Positions 42,299 to 51,503 of a DNA stretch of 64,000 bases are shown here, piece by piece; the stretch's first letter is position 1; each line of letters starts with the position of its first letter. Both the position numbers and the translations under genes were made by a program. The notes under the pieces were generated by a model, which was not told the origin of the DNA, made no database searches, and saw only the letters and a list, made by a program, of their open reading frames with translations. The stretch comes from Actinoplanes oryzae (GTDB taxonomy: Bacteria > Actinomycetota > Actinomycetes > Mycobacteriales > Micromonosporaceae): NCBI RefSeq assembly GCF_030757795.1, contig NZ_JAUQWH010000010.1, positions 1 through 64,000 on the forward strand, read 5' to 3'.

Positions 42299-42630
42299 TT
42301 GGTCACCTCGGGGCCGCTCAGCTCGGCGCCGATCGCGTCCGCGCGCGGGTCCAGCTCACGGGCCGCGTAGCGGGAGTAGTACCACGCGATCAGGAACGTC
42401 GACACGAACTGGAGCAGGCCGAACAGCAGCGCGACGTTGATGTTGCCGGCAATCTTCAACGCCATGAAGCCGCGGGCGTACGCGGACAGCAGGACGTAGA
42501 GCGCGTACCAGAGGAAGAACGCGACCGTCATCGGGAACACGAAAGAACGCAGTTTGCGGCGCAGCTCCCCGAACTCCGGGGAGTTCTGGACTGCTACGTA
42601 CTTCTCGGTCGGAGTCGCTTCGGTCGTCAA
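42295..42630 (-). CDS. DUF485 membrane protein, symporter partner
   Basis: 111 residues. Two membrane helices (~32-52 and ~66-86): KLRSFVFPMTVAFFLWYALYVLLSAYARGF, then NVALLFGLLQFVSTFLIAWYYSRYA, the YjcH/DUF485 pattern. Found next to acetate symporters in many bacteria, function unknown. Upstream partner of the symporter gene, coupled by a four-base overlap. Confidence 0.85.
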   Translation of the reverse strand: MTTEATPTEKYVAVQNSPEFGELRRKLRSFVFPMTVAFFLWYALYVLLSAYARGFMALKIAGNINVALLFGLLQFVSTFLIAWYYSRYAARELDPRADAIGAELSGPEVTK

Positions 42631-42736
42631 CGTGGCTCACCACCTTCGTGGGGTCATTTGCGGGCACCGTACGTAGCGGCGCTCCTCCCCACGCGTCACC
42701 GGTCGGCGGCTGCGCCGAGCGGTGTGCGGCGTGCGC

Positions 42737-43264
42737 TTACCGGTTCAACGAGCGGTAGCGCCCCCGGAAGTGCAGCAGCGGGCCCTCGAGATCACCGGCG
42801 ACGGTGACGGTCTCGATCGTGGCCTCGGCGAGCAGGGCCCATCCGTACGGACGCTCGCCGTCGAGCCGGCACCCCGCCCAGGTGGTCGCGTTCGCCGGCA
42901 CGGGCCCCCACTCGGTGCCGGTCCAGTCGCCCGCGGCGAAGAGCCCGCCCGGGGCCGGCATGAGCCCGGCGAACTTGTCCGCGAGCTGTTGGTCGCCGGG
43001 CTCGAGCGGAATCACGGCGAAGCGCTTGGCGACCGAGACGGCGTCCCAGAACTCGCTCTCCTCGTCGACCAGGCCCAGCACCCGCCCGGGGTCGCCGTCC
43101 GCGACCAGCATCGACGACACGGTGAGCCCGGCCGGCCCCGGCGCCGTCCACAGCGTGACCGGTGAGGCGAGTCGCCCCCGCAGCCGCCGGACGGGCGATT
43201 TGTCCCCGTCGGGCGTGGCGAACGGGTCGCTGGAGTGGATGAAGCCGCCGTTCTCAGGAGTCAC
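42737..43264 (-). CDS. Flavin reductase-like FMN-binding protein
   Basis: 175 residues. Split-barrel flavin-binding fold: RLASPVTLWTAPGPAGLTVSSMLVADGDPGRVLGLVDEESEF, then KRFAVIPLEPGDQQLADKFAG and ATTWAGCRL, as in NAD(P)H-dependent flavin reductases or FMN-binding proteins. GTG start at 43264 lies 32 bp from the trp leader start on the other strand, so the two promoters are divergent. Partner oxygenase not seen. Confidence 0.75.
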   Translation of the reverse strand: MTPENGGFIHSSDPFATPDGDKSPVRRLRGRLASPVTLWTAPGPAGLTVSSMLVADGDPGRVLGLVDEESEFWDAVSVAKRFAVIPLEPGDQQLADKFAGLMPAPGGLFAAGDWTGTEWGPVPANATTWAGCRLDGERPYGWALLAEATIETVTVAGDLEGPLLHFRGRYRSLNR

Positions 43265-43284
43265 GCCATCATTTTGCCGCGGGG

Positions 43285-43290
43285 TAGGAT
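43285..43290 (+). promoter_or_regulatory. -10 of trpS leader transcript
   Basis: TAGGAT, 6 nt before the ATG of the leader peptide, fitting a leaderless start of the attenuator transcript. Confidence 0.5.
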
Positions 43291-43296
43291 CGGGGC

Positions 43297-43329
43297 ATGA
43301 CTTGCGTGCAGAGCTGGCGGCCGTCCTAG
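43297..43329 (+). CDS. Trp-containing leader peptide of trpS attenuator
   Basis: Ten codons, MTCVQSWRPS, ending in TAG. The TGG codon is at 43315-43317. Together with the downstream stem-loops it has the layout of a ribosome-mediated attenuator: a ribosome stalled at Trp would cover 43319-43327 and free 43331-43335 for antitermination. Too short to be a regular gene. Only one Trp codon is present. Confidence 0.65.
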   Translation: MTCVQSWRPS

Positions 43330-43386
43330 AGACGGTTGACCTGCCACGCGCTCAGGGCCGTCCGGACGGACGGCCCTTCTTCTTTG
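43319..43386 (+). terminator. trpS attenuator: alternative stems and terminator
   Basis: Segment 1 GGCCGTCC (43319-43326) can pair with segment 2 GACGG (43331-43335); segment 2 can instead pair with segment 3 CCGTC (43358-43362); segment 3 GGGCCGTCC (43355-43363) and segment 4 GGACGGCCC (43368-43376) form a 9-bp terminator with a GGAC loop, followed by TTCTTCTTT. Segments 1 and 3 share the same 8-mer. Pairings read by eye, not folded. Confidence 0.7.
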
Positions 43387-43423
43387 CCCGGGGTCGCCCG
43401 CGGACCCGACAAAGGAGAACAAA

Positions 43424-44401
43424 ATGACAGCCAGAGTGCTGACCGGCGACCGCCCGACCGGGCCGCTGCATCTCGGCCACTACTTCGGGACGCTGCGCAA
43501 TCGCGTCGAGCTGCAGCAGCGCGGCGCCGACATGTTTGTCATCGTGGCCGACTACCAGGTGCTGACGGATCGGGACGTGGCCGAGCGGCTCCGGGAGACG
43601 GTCGACGGGCTGCTGCTCGACTACCTGGCCGCCGGGCTCGACCCCGAGGGCACCACGGTCTTCGCGCACAGCGCCGTGCCCGCGCTCAATCAGCTGGTGC
43701 TGCCCTTCCTGAGCCTGGTCAGCGTGCCGGAGCTGCAGCGCAACCCCACGGTCAAGGACGAGATCCAGCACTCGCGGCAGAGCTCGGTGAGCGGGCTGAT
43801 GTTCACCTACCCGGTGCACCAGGCCGCCGACATCCTGTTCTGCAAGGGCACCCTCGTGCCCGTGGGCCAGGACCAGATGCCGCACATCGAGGTCACCCGG
43901 ACGGTGGCGCGGCGCTTCAACGAGCGGTACGGCCCGGTCTTCCCGATCCCGGAGGGCCTGCTCAGCGTCGCGCCGGTCCTCCCCGGCACGGACGGCAAGA
44001 AGATGAGCAAGAGCCGCGGCAACGCCATCGCCCTCTCCGCCACCCCCGACGAGACCGCCCGCCTCATCCGGGGCGCCACGACCGACGCCGACCGGCACAT
44101 CACCTATGACCCTTCGGTGCGGCCCGGCGTCTCGGGACTGGTGCAGCTCGCCGCGCTCTGCCTCGACCGGGATCCGCACGAGGTGGCCGCCGAGATCGGT
44201 GACGCCGGGGCGGCCGCGCTGAAGCGGACGGTCACGGAGGTGGTCAACGAGTTCCTCGCGCCGATGCGGGCGCGGCGGGCGGCGTACGCGAAGGACCTTG
44301 ACACCGTCCGGAAGGTGCTGCGCCGCGGCAACGAGCGCGCGAACGAGCTGGCCGAGCAGACCCTCGCCGAGGTACGCGCGGCGATGGGCACGGTGTATTA
44401 G
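43424..44401 (+). CDS. trpS: Tryptophanyl-tRNA synthetase
   Basis: 325 residues. Class I signature GPLHLGHYFG (HIGH) near residue 13-22 and GKKMSKSRGN (KMSKS) near 190-199, with ADYQVLTDRD and VGQDQMPHIEVTR. AAAGGAG lies seven nt before the ATG. Placed behind the leader peptide and attenuator, so expression should rise when Trp-tRNA is scarce. Attenuated trpS genes in streptomycetes are sometimes auxiliary, drug-resistant copies; whether this is the only TrpRS cannot be told from the window. Convergent with the permease gene (4-bp overlap). Confidence 0.95.
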   Translation: MTARVLTGDRPTGPLHLGHYFGTLRNRVELQQRGADMFVIVADYQVLTDRDVAERLRETVDGLLLDYLAAGLDPEGTTVFAHSAVPALNQLVLPFLSLVSVPELQRNPTVKDEIQHSRQSSVSGLMFTYPVHQAADILFCKGTLVPVGQDQMPHIEVTRTVARRFNERYGPVFPIPEGLLSVAPVLPGTDGKKMSKSRGNAIALSATPDETARLIRGATTDADRHITYDPSVRPGVSGLVQLAALCLDRDPHEVAAEIGDAGAAALKRTVTEVVNEFLAPMRARRAAYAKDLDTVRKVLRRGNERANELAEQTLAEVRAAMGTVY

Positions 44402-45972
44402 CTGACCGTGGCGAGGAGTTCGGGCATCCGCCTGTCCAGCAGCGGACCGGCCAGGCGGAGTCCGAGGGCGAGCGCCCCGGCGCCGTACGCGACCCCGACC
44501 GGCAGCCCCACCCACCGCCACGCGTCGGCGAGCAGCCAGCCGGCGAGCTGCAACGGCAGCGTGGCGAGCGCGGCGCCGGCCAGGGCCGCGAAGCTGAGCA
44601 GCGCCTTCGCCGGCCCGGCGCCCGAGTTCATGGCGAAGGGGCTGGTCGAGTCGGGCAGTGCGTAGGCGGCCCGGACGGAGAGCGGCAGCACGATCGCCAG
44701 CCCCGAGCCGTACGCGGCGACGACCGTCCCGAACACCGCGGGCGCCCCGGCGAGCCAGTCCCCGACGACGCCCATGACGATCGTGATGACCAGCAGCGCC
44801 GGGAGGACGTACACGGAGAAGCCCGCGACCCGCGACGCCAGCTCGACGCGCCCGGGGACGCCGGCCACGACGTTGGCCGCGTAGGCGCTGCGGTCGAAGC
44901 CGAACTGGTTCGCCAGACTGACCGCCCCGAGCGCCGCGATGAACACCAGCATCGCGCCCATGCCGAGCTCGGACCCGTCGTTGAGCAGCAGCAACGGCAC
45001 GAAGACACCGACCACGGCGAAGCTGATCAGCGTGGTGCGCCGCCGCGTCTCCCGCCACCAGTAGCGGGTCTCGCGCGCGGCCAGGGCCCCGAATCGGCTC
45101 CGCGGCAGCCACCACGGCACAAGCTGGCCGACCGGGGTGCGGGAAGAGACGCGCTGCCGGGTGCCGCCGCTGCCCGCGGCGCCGAGCATCGCCCTCTCCA
45201 GCGTCGCCGACCACCACCACAGCAGCAGCGCGAGGCTGCCGGCGACGATCAGGACCTTGACGGGTACGGCCCACGCCCGCCCCGCCGCGACGTCGAGCCC
45301 GAGACTGTACGGCGCCCCGAGCGGGGTCCACGCGAGAACGCTGGTGACCCGGGCGACGCCGCGCCAGTCGGCGTTCTCGGCGGCCGAGGCGGCACCGAGC
45401 TGGATCGGGCCGAGCAGCGCGGCGGTGCACGCGAGCACGACAGTCGCCAGGTCCCGGGAGCGCCGGCTGCGCAGCCCCGTGGCGAAGGCGCTGGTCATGG
45501 CCCGGCTCAACGCGACGCAGAGGCCGAGTCCGAGGGTCACGCCGGCGAGCTCGGTGACGCCGGCGAGGATCCCGCCGAGGGCGGCCGCGCTGTGGACCAT
45601 GCCGAGCGTCGCCGCGTACGTGGCCAGGGGTGGAATGCCGACGAGGGCCGCCGTGAACAGGCCGCGGATCAGCGTCGGGCGCCGCAGCGGCAGCAACGCG
45701 AAGCGGGCGGGATCGAGCGACTCGTCCACGCCGAAGTAGAGCAGGGGCAGGAACACCCAGCCCAGCACGATCAGGCTGCCGCCGGCCGTGGCGATCAGCT
45801 CCGCGGTCCGCTGCTCACCGACCAGCCCGGGCAGGCTGAAGAGCGCATATCCGAGGACGGCCGCGAAGACGCCGAGCAGCGTGCCGAGGACGAAGAGCCC
45901 GACCCGCCAGCCGCCCGCCCGCAGCCCTCCGGCGATGAGCCGCAGCTTGAGGCGGACGAACTTCACAACCAT
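44398..45972 (-). CDS. ABC transporter permease
   Basis: 524 residues, ~12 hydrophobic segments in two halves: VGLFVLGTLLGVFAAVLGYALFSLPGL, LIATAGGSLIVLGWVFLPLLYFGVDES and, later, FVPLLLLNDGSELGMGAMLVF and VYVLPALLVITIVMGVVGDWL. Membrane partner of the ATPase just upstream, whose stop it overlaps; GTG at 45966 (GTGA overlap) is an alternative start. A single large permease with one ATPase fits an exporter of the ABC-2 type. Substrate unknown. Confidence 0.8.
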   Translation of the reverse strand: MVVKFVRLKLRLIAGGLRAGGWRVGLFVLGTLLGVFAAVLGYALFSLPGLVGEQRTAELIATAGGSLIVLGWVFLPLLYFGVDESLDPARFALLPLRRPTLIRGLFTAALVGIPPLATYAATLGMVHSAAALGGILAGVTELAGVTLGLGLCVALSRAMTSAFATGLRSRRSRDLATVVLACTAALLGPIQLGAASAAENADWRGVARVTSVLAWTPLGAPYSLGLDVAAGRAWAVPVKVLIVAGSLALLLWWWSATLERAMLGAAGSGGTRQRVSSRTPVGQLVPWWLPRSRFGALAARETRYWWRETRRRTTLISFAVVGVFVPLLLLNDGSELGMGAMLVFIAALGAVSLANQFGFDRSAYAANVVAGVPGRVELASRVAGFSVYVLPALLVITIVMGVVGDWLAGAPAVFGTVVAAYGSGLAIVLPLSVRAAYALPDSTSPFAMNSGAGPAKALLSFAALAGAALATLPLQLAGWLLADAWRWVGLPVGVAYGAGALALGLRLAGPLLDRRMPELLATVS

Positions 45973-46739
45973 GCGAGTTCCGACCCCGTCGCCGTGCGCC
46001 CGCCTACCACCTCGACGAAGACGTCCTCCAGCGACCGGTCGCCCCGCACCCCGGCCAGCGGGCCGTTGGCGCGGATCACGCCGCCGGCCATGATCGCGAC
46101 GTGGCTGCACAGCCGCTCGACCACGGCCATGACGTGGCTGGAGAAGACGACCGTGCCGCCGCCGGAGACGTACCGCTGGAGGATGTCCCGGATGAGCGCG
46201 GCCGACACCGGGTCGACCGCCTCGAACGGCTCGTCCAGCACGAGCAGCCGGGGCGCGTGCAGCAGCGCGCAGGCCAGCCCGATCTTCTTCTTCATGCCCG
46301 CCGAGTAGTCGACGACCAGCGTCCTGTTGCCCGCGCCCAGCTCGAGGACGTCGAGCAGCTCGCGGCTGCGCTGGTCGACCACGTCGGCGGGCATGCCGCG
46401 CAACAGGCCGTGATAGGCGAGCAGCTCGGTGCCGGTCAGCCGGTCGAAGAGCCGGACGCCGTCGGGGAGGACGCCGATGCGGGACTTGGCGGCCGGCGGG
46501 TCGGCCCAGACGTCGTGCCCCAGGATGCGGGCCTGTCCGGCGTCGGGCCGCAGGAGCCCGACGGCCATGGACAGGGTGGTCGTCTTGCCGGCGCCGTTCG
46601 GGCCGAGCAGGCCGAAGAAGGAACCCGCGGGGACATCGAGGTCGATCCCGGCAACCGCGACCTTCCGGTCGAACCGCTTGGCTAGCCCCCGCAGCTCGAG
46701 CGCCGGACCGGCGCTGGCGCGCTGCTGGGGGATCGTCAC
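45963..46739 (-). CDS. ABC transporter ATP-binding protein
   Basis: 258 residues. Walker A GPNGAGKTTT (~35-44), Q-loop region, signature YSAGMKKKIGLACALLHAP, Walker B LLVLDEPFEAVDP and switch His in FSSHVMAVVERLCSHVAIM. Start GTG at 46739 is preferred over TTG at 46748 because TAGGTT on the minus strand (46747-46752) lies 7 nt before it. Coupled to the permease; together they form a two-component exporter. Confidence 0.9.
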   Translation of the reverse strand: MTIPQQRASAGPALELRGLAKRFDRKVAVAGIDLDVPAGSFFGLLGPNGAGKTTTLSMAVGLLRPDAGQARILGHDVWADPPAAKSRIGVLPDGVRLFDRLTGTELLAYHGLLRGMPADVVDQRSRELLDVLELGAGNRTLVVDYSAGMKKKIGLACALLHAPRLLVLDEPFEAVDPVSAALIRDILQRYVSGGGTVVFSSHVMAVVERLCSHVAIMAGGVIRANGPLAGVRGDRSLEDVFVEVVGGRTATGSELAWL

Positions 46740-46785
46740 ATCCCGCAACCTAACCGTTGGTCAGGCTCGGGGCCAGCCGGACATT

Positions 46786-47406
46786 TCAGCCGACGCGCTC
46801 GATCACGGCACGGCGGATGAGGAACTTCCCGGCCTCGCGTACCTCTTCGAAGGCGGCGTTGTTGAGCAGCACGCAGCTGCCCGACGGGGTGGCGACCTTC
46901 ACGGTGATGCTCTTGTTGTTGTCCAGGTTGGTCACCTTGAGCGTGGTGCCGATCGGGAAGGTGCCGCTGGAGGCCGCCGGGGCGCCCGCTTCGCCGGAAA
47001 GCGTCACGGTCGAGCCCTTGCAGACCACATCGCCGGTTGCGCCCTGCTCCTGCTCTTCCTCCTGTGCCGGCGGCGGCGTGGTCGCCTGCTGGGTGGGCGC
47101 CGTCGTGGCCGGGGCCGGCGGCGCGGCTTCCACGTCACCCGTGCAGCCCGCGGCCGCCCGGCGCTGGTTGATCAGGTTGACCACGTCCTGGCGGTTCGCG
47201 ATGCGGGCGTCCGAGAGCGCGTCCGGGTTCGCCTTCTGGTCGGCGATGAAGTTCAGGTTGTTCTGCAGCGCCTGATCGAGCCCGGCGCAGTTCTCCCCGG
47301 CGCTGCTCAGACCCGTGCTGACCGCGAACGCCCCGCCGGCCAGCGCCGCCGCCGCGATGCCGATGATCACCTTGCGGGTGCGGCTGTTCCTGCGCCTCGA
47401 GTACAT
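46786..47406 (-). CDS. Secreted protein with C-terminal double-psi beta-barrel (RlpA-like) domain
   Basis: 206 residues. N-terminal signal segment (KVIIGIAAAALAGGAFAVSTGLSSAG), a Cys-containing helical region with CAGLDQALQNNLNFIADQ and RAAAGCTG, a Pro/Thr/Gln/Glu linker (~90-120), then a domain with GTFPIGTTLKVTNLDNNKSI, VKVATPSGSCVLLNNAAFEEV resembling the double-psi beta-barrel of RlpA or expansin-type proteins; the usual catalytic Asp/His are not obvious. ATG at 47406 with AAAGGAGC upstream. Possibly wall-binding. Confidence 0.7.
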   Translation of the reverse strand: MYSRRRNSRTRKVIIGIAAAALAGGAFAVSTGLSSAGENCAGLDQALQNNLNFIADQKANPDALSDARIANRQDVVNLINQRRAAAGCTGDVEAAPPAPATTAPTQQATTPPPAQEEEQEQGATGDVVCKGSTVTLSGEAGAPAASSGTFPIGTTLKVTNLDNNKSITVKVATPSGSCVLLNNAAFEEVREAGKFLIRRAVIERVG

Positions 47407-47510
47407 GCCCTGCTCCTTTGCGTCCGGGGCCGCGCTGCTCGGGTGCAGCTCTGGGGATGGGCCCCTGGGGTGGCACGCTTCAGTACGGAGCGTCGACCTC
47501 GAAAGGTTCA

Positions 47511-49136
47511 TTACAGTCGCAAGGATTCCGGCGTGTGCAGCCGCCGCATCGTCGCGCCGATGTCCCGCGGAACGCGTCTCTTTGTCAGCAGGGAAACCGA
47601 AATCATGACGGCGAAGGCCAGCGGCACGGTCCACGCGGCGGGCTGCCCGACGACCCCGGCCAGCCAGCCGGGCAGCGGAGATCCCAGCACGGTCAGTAAC
47701 ACCGACGCGATGGCCGCGCCGCCGCCGGCCAGCACCCCGGCGATCGCCCCGGCGTCCGTCAGCCCGCGCCACCAGATGCCGAGCACGAGCAGCGGGCAGA
47801 AGCTCGACGCCGCCACCGCGAAGGCCAGCCCCACCACCTGCGAGACGTCCAGGTCGGCCACCTGCAGGGACAGCAGCACCGGTACGGCGGCCGCCAGCAC
47901 CGTCGCCAGCCGGAAGTCGCGCACCGAGCCGCCCCGCTCGGCGTGCAGCACGTCCGTGAAGATCACCCCGGCGACGCTGGTGAGCAGGCCGGACGAGGTC
48001 GACAAAAAGGCGGCCAGGGCCCCGGCCGTGACGAGCGCGCCGAGGAGCTGGCCCAGGTGCCCGTCGCCCAGGGCGGCCTCGGGCAGGAGGAGCACCACGG
48101 CGTCGGTGCTGCCGGTCATCAGGAGCTGGGGGGTGTAGATCCGGCCCAGGACGCCGTACGACGTGGGGAGCAGGTAGAAGAGCCCGACGAGCGCGAGCAC
48201 GACCAGGGTGGTGCGCCGGGCCGAGGCGCCGTCCGGGTTCGTGTAGAAGCGGACGAGCACGTGCGGCAGCCCCATCGTGCCCAGGAACGTGGCCAGGATC
48301 AGCGAGTAGGTCGCAAACAGCCCGGTGTCGCCGCCGGGCAGCAGCCATGCGGCGCCTTCGGCCGTGTCCACCGAGCTGACCCGCGGGACCCGGTCGCCCT
48401 CGGCGAAGGTGAGCCGCTCGCCCGCGCGGACGGTCAGCGTGCCGTCCAGCACGGCGTCCTGCCGCACCACGACGGTCGTCGCGGCGGGAAAGACCGGGCC
48501 GCTGGGCGGGGTGACGGCCGGTCGCCCGTCCGCCTGCCACTGCAGGATCAGGAAGATGACGGGTACGGCCAGAGCAGTCAGCTTGAGCCAGTACTGGAAC
48601 GCCTGCACGAACGTGATCGCCCGCATCCCGCCCAGGGCCACGTTGGCCGTGACGACGGCGCCGATCAGCAGCGCTCCCCATTCGTACCGGCCGCCCGCCA
48701 CGGTGGTGAAGGTCAGTCCCGCCCCCTGCAGCTGCGGCACGAGATAGAGGCAGCCGATGAAGATCACGAACACCGTGGCGAGCCGGCGCAACAGAGGCGA
48801 CCGGAGGCGCACCTCGCAGAAGTCGGGCAGCGTGAACGCCCCCGATCGGCGCAGCGGTGCGGCCACGAAGAGCAGCAACGCGAGGTAGCCGGCGGCGAAC
48901 CCGACCGGGTACCAGAGGACGTCGACGCCGTACCGCAGGACGAGCCCGGCCACGCCCAGGAACGACGCGGCGGACAGGTATTCGCCACTGATCGCGGCGG
49001 CGTTCCAGGCGGGGCTGACCGAGCGGGACGCCACGAGGAAGTCCGATGTGGTGCGGGCGAACCGGAGGCCGTACGCCCCGATGCCGACCGTGATCAGGAC
49101 GACCACGACCAGCCCGGGGACGACGTACGGGTTCAC
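47511..49136 (-). CDS. Solute:sodium symporter, second copy
   Basis: 541 residues, ~13 helices. SSS marks FLVASRSVSPAWNAAAISGEYLSAASFLGVAGLVLRYGVDVLWY and TFLGTMGLPHVLVRFYTNPDG. A ~60-residue extracytoplasmic insert (VTPPSGPVFPAATTVVVRQDAVLDGTL...) between helices is larger than in the first copy. Coupled by GTGA to the small membrane protein upstream. Likely imports a short organic acid. Adjacent LytS/LytTR genes suggest control. Confidence 0.85.
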   Translation of the reverse strand: MNPYVVPGLVVVVLITVGIGAYGLRFARTTSDFLVASRSVSPAWNAAAISGEYLSAASFLGVAGLVLRYGVDVLWYPVGFAAGYLALLLFVAAPLRRSGAFTLPDFCEVRLRSPLLRRLATVFVIFIGCLYLVPQLQGAGLTFTTVAGGRYEWGALLIGAVVTANVALGGMRAITFVQAFQYWLKLTALAVPVIFLILQWQADGRPAVTPPSGPVFPAATTVVVRQDAVLDGTLTVRAGERLTFAEGDRVPRVSSVDTAEGAAWLLPGGDTGLFATYSLILATFLGTMGLPHVLVRFYTNPDGASARRTTLVVLALVGLFYLLPTSYGVLGRIYTPQLLMTGSTDAVVLLLPEAALGDGHLGQLLGALVTAGALAAFLSTSSGLLTSVAGVIFTDVLHAERGGSVRDFRLATVLAAAVPVLLSLQVADLDVSQVVGLAFAVAASSFCPLLVLGIWWRGLTDAGAIAGVLAGGGAAIASVLLTVLGSPLPGWLAGVVGQPAAWTVPLAFAVMISVSLLTKRRVPRDIGATMRRLHTPESLRL

Positions 49137-49645
49137 GACTCCGGCCGCCTGATGACGGCGACGAAGTCCTGCTCGTTGCGCTCGGCCCAGCGCACGTAGG
49201 CCCACCCGACGAGCACCAGGAACGGGAACGCGAGCACGCCCAGCAGCACCCACGGCAGGTTGATGCCGAGCACCTTCGCCCGGCCGACCGCCGGCGCCAC
49301 GGCGAACAACAGCGGCAACGCCCCGAGGCCTGCTGCCACGACCAGGCTGAGCCGCACGGCCAGCGCCAGCTGCGCCCGGACCAGCCCGACGACCAGTGCC
49401 TCCCCCACCGGCGTCAGCTCCTCCAGGTCCGCCCGCGTCGGGTCCTGACGTGCCGGTTCCTCCCGGCCCGTGTCATCCGCTCCCGGCCCGCGTGCTCCGC
49501 CCGGGGTGACACCGCCCGGGCCCCCGCTCTCCGCGCTCGCGGTGCGCTGAGCGGGACGGCGCTGCGCTGCGGCGGCGGCCACCTCGCCGAGGACGACGCG
49601 CGTCCGCCGGGGTGGCCGCGGCTCGGTCGCCGGCTCCTCACTCAT
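49133..49645 (-). CDS. Small membrane partner of second symporter (DUF485-like)
   Basis: 170 residues. Disordered Arg/Pro/Gly-rich first ~90 residues, then two helices (LALAVRLSLVVAAGLGALPLLFAVAP, then NLPWVLLGVLAFPFLVLVGWAYV), the same topology and place as the DUF485 protein of the other symporter. Overlaps the symporter by four bases. The N-terminal extension is unusual. Function unknown. Confidence 0.7.
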   Translation of the reverse strand: MSEEPATEPRPPRRTRVVLGEVAAAAAQRRPAQRTASAESGGPGGVTPGGARGPGADDTGREEPARQDPTRADLEELTPVGEALVVGLVRAQLALAVRLSLVVAAGLGALPLLFAVAPAVGRAKVLGINLPWVLLGVLAFPFLVLVGWAYVRWAERNEQDFVAVIRRPES

Positions 49646-49690
49646 GTCCGGCAGTCTTGCCGCCCCGCGCCCGAAGTCAAGCCCCGTCGA

Positions 49691-51370
49691 TCAATACCGG
49701 ACGGGCGGGCACCCGACCTCCCGCCCCGGCGCCCGCCCGGCGAGCAGCTCGCGGGCCCGCTCGCGCCCGCTGTTCCACCCGCGCCAGTCGTCGCTGCTCG
49801 CGGCCAGCCGCCGGGCGATCGGCGCGATCGCGCACGCCCGCTGCTCCGGAGCCAGCCGGTCCAGCGCCGGAACCGCGTCGGCCGACAGGGTCGCCAGGTA
49901 CGCCGTGTCGATGGTGCCGGTCTGCTCGAAACGCGCGACGTTGCGGTCCGCGATCAGCCGATCGGGGTCGGCGGCGGCCAGGCCCAGCAGGGCGAGCACC
50001 CCGGCGGCCACGACGGCCCGGGGCAGCCATGCCGCCCGCAGCCGCACCCCGGCGCCGAGAATCATCAGGAAGACCGCGCCGAGCCAGGCCTCGCAGAGCA
50101 TCACCAGAACGCGCAGCCGGGTCAGCCCGTAGGTGTCTGCGTAGAGGTCCATGCGGTGCAGCGCCGAGGCCACGATCACCAGCGTGAGGAGCGACAGTGC
50201 GCCGAGAACGACCCGGACCAGCATCCGGTCGGCCCGCGCGCTCCGGGGCGCCCAGCGGGCCGCGCCGGCCAGCACGAGCAGGGTCAGCCCGGTGATCACC
50301 AGCAGCTGCCAGAAGCCGCTGCGGGCATATTCCGCGTAGGTCAGGCCCTCGGTGACCAGCACGTGCTGCGCGCCTCCGAAGAGGACGGTCAGCTGCACCG
50401 CCACGAACAGCGCGAAAAGCAGGACGAGCAGCGACAGCGGCACCGCCCACTCCAGCCTCCGCACCCGGCGGGGCGTGCGCGCGCTGCGCCCGGCGGCCGG
50501 CGGCGCGGCCCGGAGATAGGCGGCACCCCCGAGAACTCCGCCCGCGACGGCGAAGACGAACACCCAGCGCACGACCGTCACCGCGTCGACGTCGGGCACG
50601 ACGGTCCGCAAAATGCCCGCGAACGCCGCATCCGCCGAGGCGAACAACGCCCCGAAGACCACCAGCAGCACCAGCGAGACGACCACGGTGACTCCCAGCC
50701 GCAACCCGCCGCTGCCCGCAGCCGGCTCGGACCCGCCGCCGCTGCCCTCGCCCGGCACGGACGCACCGCCGGCCGGGCGACCGGTCAGCAGCCCGCGCCC
50801 CACCCACGGCGCGGCCCGGAACGGGGAACACGCCGCCAGCAGCAGGACCCGGGCCAGGCTCCGGCCCGGCGACCCGCCGGCGGCGAGGGCGCCGGTGAGC
50901 ATGGCGGTGAGCAGGCACAGCACGAACAGCCAGCCGGCCGCCCGGACAGTGCCCACTGCGATCAGGAGCACGGTGGCGCTGGCCCACACGTGCCGCGCGG
51001 GATCGAGCGCCCGGGCCGGCCCGGGCACCAGCGGCGGAGGACCGCCGGACGGGCGCTGCGGCACGAGACGCGCCACGGTCAGCGCCGCGAGGCCGGCGGC
51101 CACGGCGACGAGCCAGCCGGCGCCGCCCCGGGACAGCGGCACGCTGACCGCGGCGACCGCGGCGGCGGCCAGCAGGGACCAGGCCGTGGGCGCGGCGGCC
51201 GGGCGGCCGGGACCGGGCCAGCTGTGCCCCCAGACGGAGAAGTGCGGCCACGGACCCAGGATCGGCGGCATCGGCGGAGCTCCGCCCGGGCCCTTCCCAC
51301 CGTGCTGCGCCCCTGGGGGCTTGGTGGCGAGGGCGGCGGCCGGCTGCGGTCGTCCGGTGGGATTGGACAT
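49691..51370 (-). CDS. DUF4153/DUF4173 polytopic membrane protein
   Basis: 559 residues. About ten hydrophobic helices between ~60 and 470, core VPLSLLVLLFALFVAVQLTVLFGG and YAEYARSGFWQLLVITGLTLLVL, typical of actinobacterial DUF4153/4173 proteins, with a ~90-residue C-terminal cytoplasmic tail. GGGGGAT precedes the ATG at 51370. Directly downstream of the two-component genes in position; function unknown. Confidence 0.75.
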   Translation of the reverse strand: MSNPTGRPQPAAALATKPPGAQHGGKGPGGAPPMPPILGPWPHFSVWGHSWPGPGRPAAAPTAWSLLAAAAVAAVSVPLSRGGAGWLVAVAAGLAALTVARLVPQRPSGGPPPLVPGPARALDPARHVWASATVLLIAVGTVRAAGWLFVLCLLTAMLTGALAAGGSPGRSLARVLLLAACSPFRAAPWVGRGLLTGRPAGGASVPGEGSGGGSEPAAGSGGLRLGVTVVVSLVLLVVFGALFASADAAFAGILRTVVPDVDAVTVVRWVFVFAVAGGVLGGAAYLRAAPPAAGRSARTPRRVRRLEWAVPLSLLVLLFALFVAVQLTVLFGGAQHVLVTEGLTYAEYARSGFWQLLVITGLTLLVLAGAARWAPRSARADRMLVRVVLGALSLLTLVIVASALHRMDLYADTYGLTRLRVLVMLCEAWLGAVFLMILGAGVRLRAAWLPRAVVAAGVLALLGLAAADPDRLIADRNVARFEQTGTIDTAYLATLSADAVPALDRLAPEQRACAIAPIARRLAASSDDWRGWNSGRERARELLAGRAPGREVGCPPVRY

Positions 51371-51503
51371 GGCTTTATCCCCCTGTGCGTGGCATTTGTC
51401 CCGGAGAAAGGGACAGCGGATCCCGTCCCACGACCGGCGCGGAAAGGCCGTGGGCTGGAAGAAGGGCTGGATGAAGATGTGTACAGCGGCCGGGCCGCTG
51501 GGG

